DNA from: CAIVPM01 sp964477265
GTDB taxonomy: Bacteria > Bacteroidota > Bacteroidia > Chitinophagales > Chitinophagaceae
Length of the DNA: 9,950 bases
NCBI GenBank assembly: GCA_964477265.1
Contig: CAYZDJ010000040.1
Span: forward strand, 1-9,950
Direction: 5' to 3'
Below, one piece after another: positions 1-6,151 of this stretch. The notes below the pieces were generated by a model. The model was not told the origin of the DNA, ran no database searches, and worked only from the letters and a program-made list of their open reading frames with translations. The translations under genes and the position numbers were made by a program. Position 1 is the stretch's first letter; each line of letters starts with the position of its first letter.

Positions 1-320
1 CGCCAGCAGTATCTAAACTACCACGTACAATATGATAACGTACACCTGGTAAATCCTTCACACGACCACCTCTAATCAATACGATTGAGTGCTCTTGTAA
101 ATTATGACCTTCACCTGGTATGTAAGCAATAACCTCAATTTTATTTGTTAGACGCACTTTCGCAACTTTACGCAAAGCCGAGTTTGGTTTTTTGGGAGTT
201 GTAGTGTAAACCCTTGTACACACACCACGACGTTGTGGGCAAGCATCCAAAGCTCTTGATTTGCTTTTTGCACGAATGATTTCGCGTCCTTTTCTAACTA
301 ACTGCTGAATAGTAGGCATT
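1..320 (-). CDS. rpsL: 30S ribosomal protein S12, partial (C-terminus beyond left edge)
   Basis: S12 is the decoding-centre protein of the small ribosomal subunit. The reverse strand reads from ATG at 320-318 as MPTIQQLVRKGRE and continues through the family signatures TPKKPNSALRK (about residues 41-51), PGEGHNLQEHS (68-78) and the RGGRVKDLPGVRYH loop (83-96). It ends at the window edge after 106 complete codons; S12 is usually 123-137 residues, so only the basic C-terminal tail is missing. Lys43 and Lys88, where substitutions commonly give streptomycin resistance, are both the sensitive-type lysine. Asp89, the residue methylthiolated by RimO in many bacteria, is present. In bacteria rpsG and fusA often follow rpsL, but that region lies outside the window. 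A near-consensus Bacteroidota promoter sits about 25 bases upstream of the start. Identification is essentially certain. Confidence 0.98.
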
Positions 321-345
321 ATCCTAATTTATTTTTTTTGGACGG

Positions 346-378
346 CAAAAGTAGGGGTTGATAGTTAACTGACAAAAA
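346..378 (-). promoter_or_regulatory. Bacteroidota-type promoter for rpsL
   Basis: On the minus strand a TTTTTG element (378-373) is followed by exactly 19 bases and then TACTTTTG (353-346). This matches the Bacteroidota sigma-A consensus of TTTG, 19-20 bases, TAnnTTTG at every defined position. The start of transcription would lie near 340, giving a leader of about 20 bases before the rpsL ATG at 320. It lies downstream of the ilvE terminator, so rpsL appears to be transcribed independently of ilvE. Confidence 0.8.
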
Positions 379-420
379 TTAATGCAATTATTTTTCAACA
401 AAAAGAAAATAAATTCTCTA

Positions 421-462
421 TAAACAAAAATGCCAATGAATAATCATTGACATTTTTGTTTA
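421..462 (-). terminator. Hairpin terminator after ilvE
   Basis: Arms 421-439 and 444-462 pair over 19 positions with one mismatch (433/450), leaving a 4-base ATAA loop. On the minus strand the 3' arm contains CATTTTTGTTTA, so the U-rich stretch is inside the stem end rather than after it. The hairpin begins 20 bases past the ilvE stop codon and lies upstream of the rpsL promoter, as expected for an ilvE terminator. Confidence 0.7.
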
Positions 463-481
463 AAATCTAAACTTACAAAAA

Positions 482-1546
482 TTAAATTTTTATCATCCAG
501 CCGTGTGTATCAGGCACTCTACTGTATCTTATGTCATCAAAATGTTTACGCAAGGCAATGGCAGTTTTAAAGCTATCAATATCAAAAGGCATTTTTAAAT
601 CGCCATAACCCAATTCTGCAATAGGTGCAATTGTTGCAGCTGTGCCACAACCAAATACTTCCTGCAAAGTTCCTTTTTGGTATGCTTCAACTATTTCATC
701 AATACTCACTTTTCTTTCTTCAACTTTAAAGCCCATTTCTTTCATCATTACTATAATACTGTTTCTTGTAACACCATTTAAAACAGTTCCTTCACTAATA
801 TCAGGAGTTACAGCAACGCCATCAATAATAAACATAATGTTCATCATTCCTACTTCCTGTAACCATCTATGTTCAAAGCCATCAGTCCATAAAACCTGAT
901 CGTAACCTTTTTCTTTAGCTTCCTTAGCAGCGAGCATACTGTTGGCATAGTTTCCAGCATTTTTGCTAAAACCAACACCACCTTTAACTGCACGTGTGTA
1001 TTTATCTTCAACCAAAATTTTCATAGGTGTTGTATAGTATGGACCACTAGGGCTAAGCATTATTAAAAATTTATAGCTGTCACTTGGTCTAACACCTAGT
1101 AATGTATCTGTTGCAAACATTAATGGTCGTATATATAAACTATGATTTTCCCTTCTTGGAATCCAGTTTTTATCTAAAGCAATCAACTGCTTCATACCAT
1201 CCATAAAAATTTCTTCAGGTACTGCAGGCATGCACATTCTTTCAGCAGAAAGATTGAACCTTAAAAAATTATCATAAGGCCTGAAAATGAAAGCATCTCC
1301 CGCCTCATCTTTATAGGCTTTTATACCTTCAAAAATGCTTTGTCCATAATGTAAAGCTGCCAATGTTGGTTCAAAAAGCATTGGCTGGTATGGCTTTATT
1401 TCTACGTTTTTCCATTCGCCATTTTCATAATCAGCTTCAAGCATATGATCGCTGAAATACTTGCCAAATGGGATGTTTTCTAAACTTAAATCATTAAGTT
1501 TGCTGCGTTCTACTCGTGTAATATTCATGTCTAAAACTGTTTCCAT
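482..1546 (-). CDS. ilvE: Branched-chain amino-acid aminotransferase
   Basis: This PLP-dependent fold-type IV aminotransferase catalyses the last step of valine, leucine and isoleucine synthesis and the first step of their breakdown, using glutamate/2-oxoglutarate, in the cytoplasm. The 354-residue length fits the longer BCAT class shared with eukaryotes and many Bacteroidota. Visible signatures are LHYGQSIFEGIKAYK (about 65-79), the substrate-side RPLMFATD (140-147), the catalytic lysine in FSKNAGNY (Lys195), Glu231 in LQEVGMMNI, which contacts the PLP ring nitrogen, the segment LNGVTRNSI (256-264), and the phosphate-binding GTAATIAP (301-308). The ATG at 1546 is chosen because it gives the family's N-terminal extension; an internal Met7 is possible. 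It is divergent from the gene at 1604, with only 57 bases between the start codons. I see no convincing promoter there: TTAATTTG at about 1571-1564 on the minus strand is one mismatch from a -7 element but lacks a good -33. A hairpin at 421-462 ends the gene. Confidence 0.95.
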   Translation of the reverse strand: METVLDMNITRVERSKLNDLSLENIPFGKYFSDHMLEADYENGEWKNVEIKPYQPMLFEPTLAALHYGQSIFEGIKAYKDEAGDAFIFRPYDNFLRFNLSAERMCMPAVPEEIFMDGMKQLIALDKNWIPRRENHSLYIRPLMFATDTLLGVRPSDSYKFLIMLSPSGPYYTTPMKILVEDKYTRAVKGGVGFSKNAGNYANSMLAAKEAKEKGYDQVLWTDGFEHRWLQEVGMMNIMFIIDGVAVTPDISEGTVLNGVTRNSIIVMMKEMGFKVEERKVSIDEIVEAYQKGTLQEVFGCGTAATIAPIAELGYGDLKMPFDIDSFKTAIALRKHFDDIRYSRVPDTHGWMIKI

Positions 1547-1603
1547 ATTCTGAATTTATTATGCAAATTAAGGCAAAAACTAACAATCGTTAATATTTTA
1601 TTT

Positions 1604-2128
1604 ATGAGTTTTCAGGAAATTAATTTACCCCCATTTGTTATAGCAGATTTATACAGTAACAGTTTAATTGAAACTGCTGATGCAGAGCTTAAGAGAAGCA
1701 CAAAAAAAAATGTTGAAACCCAGGAACAGGTTATGAAAAGTTTGGGAGAAAACAACAAAAATGTTTCTATAATTGTTAATGATAACAGTGCAGTGTACCT
1801 TACTGACGATAAACTTGACCTGCTTACAAAGTTGCTTTCTGCATGTAAGCTTACACTTGCCGATGTTGTTATTGTAAACAGCAGTAACAAGCTTATTACT
1901 TATAAACAAGTCAAGGAAAACTTTGACCCACAGTTTTTATTGCTATTTGGCATAGATGCAAGACAATTTCAATTGCCTTTAATTTTTCCTGAATATAGAA
2001 TTCAGCACTACAATAATTGTCAAATGCTTATTGCTGCTGACTTAGAAAAAATGATAGGTTCAGGCGAAGCAGTAAAAATGGAGAAAAGCAAACTATGGTT
2101 GAGTTTGAAACAAATGTTTGGGGTGTAA
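1604..2128 (+). CDS. Uncharacterised protein resembling DNA polymerase III psi subunit (HolD-like)
   Basis: The 174-residue protein has no signal peptide or membrane segment, so it is probably cytoplasmic. A charged N-terminal region (about 22-50) precedes an alpha/beta pattern: a hydrophobic strand ending in IIVND (56-60), LTDDKLDLLTKLLSACKL (66-83), a second strand DVVIVNSSN (87-95), a third strand FLLLFGIDA (111-119), and a C-terminal helix with KSKLWLSLKQMF (161-172). From memory, E. coli HolD has the same order: a strand ending in VAND, then LTD with a helix of similar length, a short strand, and a final helix containing ALWQQI. HolD has a uracil-glycosylase-like fold, and this protein fits such a fold without glycosylase motifs. 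That assignment is inference; a lineage-specific protein of unknown role is the alternative. It is followed 95 bases later by rdgB on the same strand. The start at 1604 is the first in-frame ATG. Confidence 0.55.
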   Translation: MSFQEINLPPFVIADLYSNSLIETADAELKRSTKKNVETQEQVMKSLGENNKNVSIIVNDNSAVYLTDDKLDLLTKLLSACKLTLADVVIVNSSNKLITYKQVKENFDPQFLLLFGIDARQFQLPLIFPEYRIQHYNNCQMLIAADLEKMIGSGEAVKMEKSKLWLSLKQMFGV

Positions 2129-2146
2129 AATACAAGGTATTTGGAA

Positions 2147-2176
2147 TTGGATATTAGGTAAAGAACTTGATTTTTG
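2147..2176 (+). promoter_or_regulatory. Possible promoter for rdgB
   Basis: TTG at 2147-2149 is followed by exactly 19 bases and GATTTTTG at 2169-2176, one mismatch from TAnnTTTG. Transcription would start near 2183, within the heptamer array that leads into the rdgB start codon. In an AT-rich genome such a match can arise by chance, so this is a candidate only; read-through from the gene at 1604 is the alternative. Confidence 0.35.
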
Positions 2177-2177
2177 A

Positions 2178-2219
2178 AAACTATAAATAAGAAATTATAA
2201 ACTACAAACCACAAACTAA
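2178..2219 (+). repeat. Six-unit 7-bp tandem array upstream of rdgB
   Basis: The 42 bases divide without gaps into AAACTAT, AAATAAG, AAATTAT, AAACTAC, AAACCAC and AAACTAA. Every unit starts with AAA and the consensus is AAACTAY. The array ends four bases before the rdgB ATG at 2224, so it forms the translation-initiation leader. Its consensus differs from the TTCAATN array upstream of parC, but the period is the same. Confidence 0.65.
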
Positions 2220-2223
2220 AACA

Positions 2224-2805
2224 ATGCACACACTAATTTTTGCAACAAATAATCAACATAAAATAAATGAAATAAAAAGCGTTATTGGTAACAAATTCAA
2301 TATTATAACATTGGCTGAAGCAGGCATAAATATTGATATTCCTGAGCCTCATGATACTATTGAAGCCAATGCAAATGAGAAGTCAGACTTCATTTATAAC
2401 TTGACCCACAAAAATTGTTTTGGCGAGGATACAGGACTTGAAATTGAAGCATTGAATGGTGAACCTGGTGTGTTGAGTGCAAGATATGCTGGTGAGGAAA
2501 AAAGCCATCAGAAAAACATTGAAAAAGTATTGAGCAAATTGCAGGGAATGGAAAATAGAAACGCACAGTTTAAAACTATTATAAGTTTAATAATTAATGG
2601 TAAGCAACACATTTTTGAAGGTATTTGCAAAGGTAAAATTATAGAAGTGCAAAGGGGAAAAGATGGCTTTGGTTATGACCCAGTTTTTATGCCTGATGGC
2701 AGTACCAAAACCTTTGCAGAGATGGGTTTGGAAGAAAAAAATATTTACAGCCACAGAAGAAAAGCAACTGATAAGCTGATTGAATTTTTGCAGGCTTTAT
2801 CATAA
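2224..2805 (+). CDS. rdgB: Non-canonical purine NTP pyrophosphatase, RdgB/HAM1 family
   Basis: RdgB hydrolyses dITP, ITP and XTP to the monophosphate and pyrophosphate, keeping deaminated purines out of DNA and RNA; it is a cytosolic, magnesium-dependent homodimer. The 193-residue length is typical. The signatures appear in order: FATNNQHKINEI (6-17, the substrate-binding T/SxxxxK motif), a glutamate-rich EANANEKS (47-54), FGEDTGLEIEAL (66-77) with the catalytic Asp69, GVLSARYAG (82-90), DGFGYDPVF (147-155) and the base-recognition SHRRKA (176-181). All key residues are intact. It lies on the same strand as the psi-like gene upstream and the AsmA gene 59 bases downstream, with no terminator visible on either side, so some cotranscription is plausible. 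Its leader is a heptamer array. Confidence 0.96.
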   Translation: MHTLIFATNNQHKINEIKSVIGNKFNIITLAEAGINIDIPEPHDTIEANANEKSDFIYNLTHKNCFGEDTGLEIEALNGEPGVLSARYAGEEKSHQKNIEKVLSKLQGMENRNAQFKTIISLIINGKQHIFEGICKGKIIEVQRGKDGFGYDPVFMPDGSTKTFAEMGLEEKNIYSHRRKATDKLIEFLQALS

Positions 2806-2864
2806 ATATATCATAATTTTTACCCAACATTTTTTTAAATAACCCAATCGCTTATTTTCACTTT

Positions 2865-5549
2865 ATGATTAAGAAAATTTTAAAATATACTGGCATCTCA
2901 TTATTGGTTTTAATAGGATTTGCAATAGCTGCACCTTACTTATTTAAAGGAAAAATTGTTGCACTTGTAAAGGAAAAAATTAATAAAAAACTAAATGCAA
3001 AAGTTGATTTTGCTGATGTAGATATTTCTGTATTTCGCCATTTTCCAAAGTTGGCTGTGGGCTTAAATAATTTGTCTGTGGTGGGTATTAATGAATTTGA
3101 AAGTGACAGCTTAATTACTGCAAAACAAATTGACGTATCTATGAATTTATGGAGTGCTATTACAGGTAGTGAAATTAATATTTATGGTATTGATGTTAAA
3201 GATGCAAACATTAACACCATTGTAAATAAACAAGGAAAAGCCAATTGGGATATTGTAAAGCCAGATAGCTCAAATGCAGCAAAACCAGATACTTCAAGGC
3301 AAATGAAAATGAAATTGCAACATTATAGTTTAAGCAATTGTAATGTAAAATATAGCGATTACAGTGGCGATATGTTTATAAATGCAGAAGGAATTAACCA
3401 TAGTGGTAGTGGCGATTTTGATGCAGATATTTTTACACTTGTAACAAAAACTGATATTGCAAAATGGACTTATAAAATGAATGGAATTAGTTATATTGGT
3501 GATGCCAAAACTAATGCTGATATTGATTTGCAGGTAGATGCAAAGCAAATGAAATTTACTTTTAATACAGATAAAATAAACTTGAATGATTTACAAATTT
3601 CTACCAAAGGATTTTTTCAAATGTTAAATGATGGCTATGGAATGGATATTGAATTTAAAGCACCATCAACCGATTTCAAAAATATACTTTCTTTAATTCC
3701 TGCTATTTATCAAAATAATTTTAACACCATACAAACCAGTGGTAAAGCCATTTTCGACGGATTTGTAAAAGGCAATTATAATAAAACAACCATCCCTGCT
3801 TATCAAATTAACTTGCAGGTAAATGATGGATTTTTTAAATACCCTGATTTACCAGCACCTGTAAAAGACATTAATGTATCTATGAAAGTTAATAACCCTG
3901 ATGGTGTTACTGACCATACTGTTATTGATATTTCAAAAGCACATATAAGCTTTGCTGATGAGCCATTTGACTTTAGGGTTTTAGTTAAAAATCCAATTAC
4001 AGATTTGTATGTAGATGCTGCTGCAAAAGGAAAATTAGATTTGGGAAAAATATCTCAATTTGTTAAAATGCCTTCTATAACTGCATTACAAGGATTAATT
4101 AATGCAAATGTTGAAGTTGTTGGTAGCACTTTGGCAATGCAACGTAAACAATTTGACAAGTTTAAAGCACAAGGAACGGTTGATGTAACTAATTTCAATT
4201 TTGCATCAAAAGATTACCCAAGTGGAGTAAGTTTAAGTAGTGCAAATATGAGTTTTAATCCAACTAATGTTACGTTAAGCAATTTGGCTGGAAGGTTTAT
4301 GAATACTAAGTTTCAGGCAAATGGATATATTAATAATCTGTTGCCTTATATATTACAAAATCAACCATTAGAGGGAGTTGTAAATGTAAAAGCGGACAAT
4401 GTAAACTTGAATGAATTGATGGGCGTAAGCACAGATACCACAAAGAAAAATACACCAGAAAGCAAACCCTTTGTTGTACCTAAAAATTTAAATTTAACAC
4501 TAAATGCATTGGTTGATAATGTTCATTATGACAAACTTGATATGAGTAATATAAGTGGTGTTTTAAAAGTAGCTAATGAAACTGTTGCAATGGAAAATGT
4601 AAAAGCCAAAGCATTGAATGGAGACCTTGGTGTTACTGGATTTTATTCAACAAAATTGGATGTAAAAAAACCAGATATTTCTTTAACATATAATGTAAAT
4701 AATGTAGATATTCAAAAAACATTTTATGCTTTTAATACCATCCAAAAATTGATGCCAGTTGGACAGTTTCTTGCAGGTAAATTAACATCATCACTAACGC
4801 TTACAGGTAAACTTGGAGATAATATGATGCCTGATATGAATACACTTACAGGTAATGGAAATTTATTGTTGGTTGAAGGATTATTGAGCAAGTTTGCACC
4901 TATTGATAAAATTGCTTCTACTTTAAATGTAGCTCAACTACAAAGTATTTCAATGAAAGATATTAAAACATTTTTTGAGTTTACCAATGGCAAAGTTTTT
5001 ATAAAACCATTTAAGGTAAAGGTGAAAGATATTGATATGGAAATTGGTGGCTCCCACGGCTTTGACCAATTATTGGATTATACCATTAATATGAAATTGC
5101 CACGTGCTTTAATGGGTGCTGCTGGTAATAACTTTGTTAATAATTTAGCTGCACAGGCAACTGCTAAAGGTTTGCCAGTAAAGGTTTCTGATATAGTTAA
5201 TGTGCAAATGAAATTAGGGGGTAGTATTAAATCGCCAACACTAAAAACTGATTTAAAGCAAACTGCCACATCGCTTACAGATGATTTAAAAACACAAGCA
5301 ACAACATTTGTACAAAATAAAATTGATAGCACCAAAGCTGCTGTAACTACTGCAATACAACAAACCACCAATGCAGTTAAAGACACTGCAAAAGCTGTAA
5401 AAGACCAGATTATTAAAGATGCTAAAAATGAAATTATAAAAGGTGTTTTAGGTAATAAGGATTCAACACAAACCAACGACCCTAAAAAGCGAGTTGAAGA
5501 TGCTGGAAAAAATATTATTAAAAATTTCAATCCATTTAAGAAAGGGTAA
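2865..5549 (+). CDS. AsmA-family membrane-anchored protein
   Basis: The 894-residue protein starts with a short basic stretch and one hydrophobic segment (about 8-27), consistent with an inner-membrane anchor and a large periplasmic part. Next comes the AsmA-like N-terminal pattern: RHFPKLAVGLNNLSVVG (58-74), and NKQGKANWDI (121-130), equivalent to the family's DGxxNWD turn. A long run of alternating beta-strand sequence follows, as expected for the beta-groove AsmA/TamB/YhdP superfamily, which is implicated in lipid transfer and outer-membrane homeostasis. The AsmA-type C-terminal region lies around residues 630-780, including LTGKLGDNMMP and GGSHGFDQLLDYTINMKLP. From about 793 the protein changes to a charged Lys/Ala/Thr-rich helical tail with the heptads AVKDTAK, AVKDQII and KDAKNEI, and it ends in a basic PFKKG. 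The specific substrate is unknown. A hairpin 49 bases after the stop ends the unit. Confidence 0.85.
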   Translation: MIKKILKYTGISLLVLIGFAIAAPYLFKGKIVALVKEKINKKLNAKVDFADVDISVFRHFPKLAVGLNNLSVVGINEFESDSLITAKQIDVSMNLWSAITGSEINIYGIDVKDANINTIVNKQGKANWDIVKPDSSNAAKPDTSRQMKMKLQHYSLSNCNVKYSDYSGDMFINAEGINHSGSGDFDADIFTLVTKTDIAKWTYKMNGISYIGDAKTNADIDLQVDAKQMKFTFNTDKINLNDLQISTKGFFQMLNDGYGMDIEFKAPSTDFKNILSLIPAIYQNNFNTIQTSGKAIFDGFVKGNYNKTTIPAYQINLQVNDGFFKYPDLPAPVKDINVSMKVNNPDGVTDHTVIDISKAHISFADEPFDFRVLVKNPITDLYVDAAAKGKLDLGKISQFVKMPSITALQGLINANVEVVGSTLAMQRKQFDKFKAQGTVDVTNFNFASKDYPSGVSLSSANMSFNPTNVTLSNLAGRFMNTKFQANGYINNLLPYILQNQPLEGVVNVKADNVNLNELMGVSTDTTKKNTPESKPFVVPKNLNLTLNALVDNVHYDKLDMSNISGVLKVANETVAMENVKAKALNGDLGVTGFYSTKLDVKKPDISLTYNVNNVDIQKTFYAFNTIQKLMPVGQFLAGKLTSSLTLTGKLGDNMMPDMNTLTGNGNLLLVEGLLSKFAPIDKIASTLNVAQLQSISMKDIKTFFEFTNGKVFIKPFKVKVKDIDMEIGGSHGFDQLLDYTINMKLPRALMGAAGNNFVNNLAAQATAKGLPVKVSDIVNVQMKLGGSIKSPTLKTDLKQTATSLTDDLKTQATTFVQNKIDSTKAAVTTAIQQTTNAVKDTAKAVKDQIIKDAKNEIIKGVLGNKDSTQTNDPKKRVEDAGKNIIKNFNPFKKG

Positions 5550-5595
5550 AGACAAGAAATTTTTGGTCATAGATGCACAGATTAGTTTATATTAC

Positions 5596-5638
5596 ATAAA
5601 TAGAGCTTGAAGGTTTTAAAACTTCAAGCTCTATTTAT
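5596..5638. terminator. Bidirectional hairpin terminator between convergent genes
   Basis: Arms 5596-5612 and 5622-5638 are perfectly complementary over 17 bp (core AGAGCTTGAAG/CTTCAAGCTCT) with a 9-base GTTTTAAAA loop. It lies 47 bases past the asmA stop and 12 bases past the stop of the convergent SUKH gene, so it can serve both. Neither side has a long T tract; the 3' arms themselves end in TATTTAT, so termination strength is uncertain. Confidence 0.75.
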
Positions 5639-5649
5639 AATAGTTAAAA

Positions 5650-6090
5650 TTATTTAATTCCCATGCTTTCCATCCAATGATATAATCCACCTTCATCAAA
5701 AACATTTCCTTTTAAAAATTTCTCTAAAAATTCAATAAGTGAAGATGTCATTATTATTTTAAAATTCCTGTCATTGAATATTTCATACTTGTCAATAGAA
5801 TTTATCCTTAATGCCCACATATCGCAGTATGTCATATACTCTGAAAAATAAAACCAGTTTTTACCATAATGGTCATTGTATATTGTAATATCTGACAAAG
5901 GTGTAATGCTAAAAATATCTTCTTCACATTCAAAGCCATTACATATTGAATAAAACTCTTTAAAGTCCTGTGGTAAAGTAAAACCAATCTTTTGCTCAAA
6001 TAATTGAATGTCTTTAATAGTAGCTGGTGCATTGAGTTTAATGCCTGTATATTGATGCTTTTTTACTATTGAATCAATCAATTCTTTCAT
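5650..6090 (-). CDS. SMI1/KNR4 (SUKH) family protein
   Basis: The 146-residue soluble protein has the SUKH superfamily pattern. The N-terminal segment APATIKDIQLFEQKIGFTLP (21-40) is followed by the diagnostic QDFKEFYSICNGFE (41-54), then a region of aromatic strands (70-110) and the C-terminal helix SSLIEFLEKFLKGNVF (116-131). In bacteria SUKH proteins are best known as immunity proteins to contact-dependent or polymorphic toxins, though many occur alone and have no assigned role. No toxin gene lies next to it here. It stands alone between the parC terminator (6106-6140) and the hairpin at 5596-5638, with only 15 bases from the parC terminator's T run to its start codon, so either its promoter overlaps the terminator or it is expressed by read-through. 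The function is unproven; the family call rests on the LP(x)DF(K)xFYxxxNGFE core. Confidence 0.8.
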   Translation of the reverse strand: MKELIDSIVKKHQYTGIKLNAPATIKDIQLFEQKIGFTLPQDFKEFYSICNGFECEEDIFSITPLSDITIYNDHYGKNWFYFSEYMTYCDMWALRINSIDKYEIFNDRNFKIIMTSSLIEFLEKFLKGNVFDEGGLYHWMESMGIK

Positions 6091-6105
6091 ACATCATACT
6101 TTTAT

Positions 6106-6140
6106 AAAAAAAACTTTATAGGGTTCAAAACCCTATAAAG
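6106..6140 (-). terminator. Intrinsic terminator of parC
   Basis: A perfect 12-bp stem (CTTTATAGGGTT at 6114-6125 with AACCCTATAAAG at 6129-6140) has a 3-base loop. On the minus strand it is followed directly by eight T residues (6113-6106). It begins 12 bases beyond the parC stop codon and is a textbook Rho-independent terminator. Confidence 0.9.
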
Positions 6141-6151
6141 GATTTCAAATT

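Noticed and set aside
1564..1600. Promoter for ilvE in the divergent 57-base gap.
   Set aside because: TTAATTTG is one mismatch from a -7 element, but the base triplet at the right distance is TTA rather than TTG; not strong enough to annotate.
5078..5530. Minus-strand frame of 150 codons with many hydrophobic residues, antisense to the end of the AsmA gene.
   Set aside because: It is the complement of the biased Lys/Ala/Thr codons of the AsmA tail. No promoter or recognisable domain supports it.
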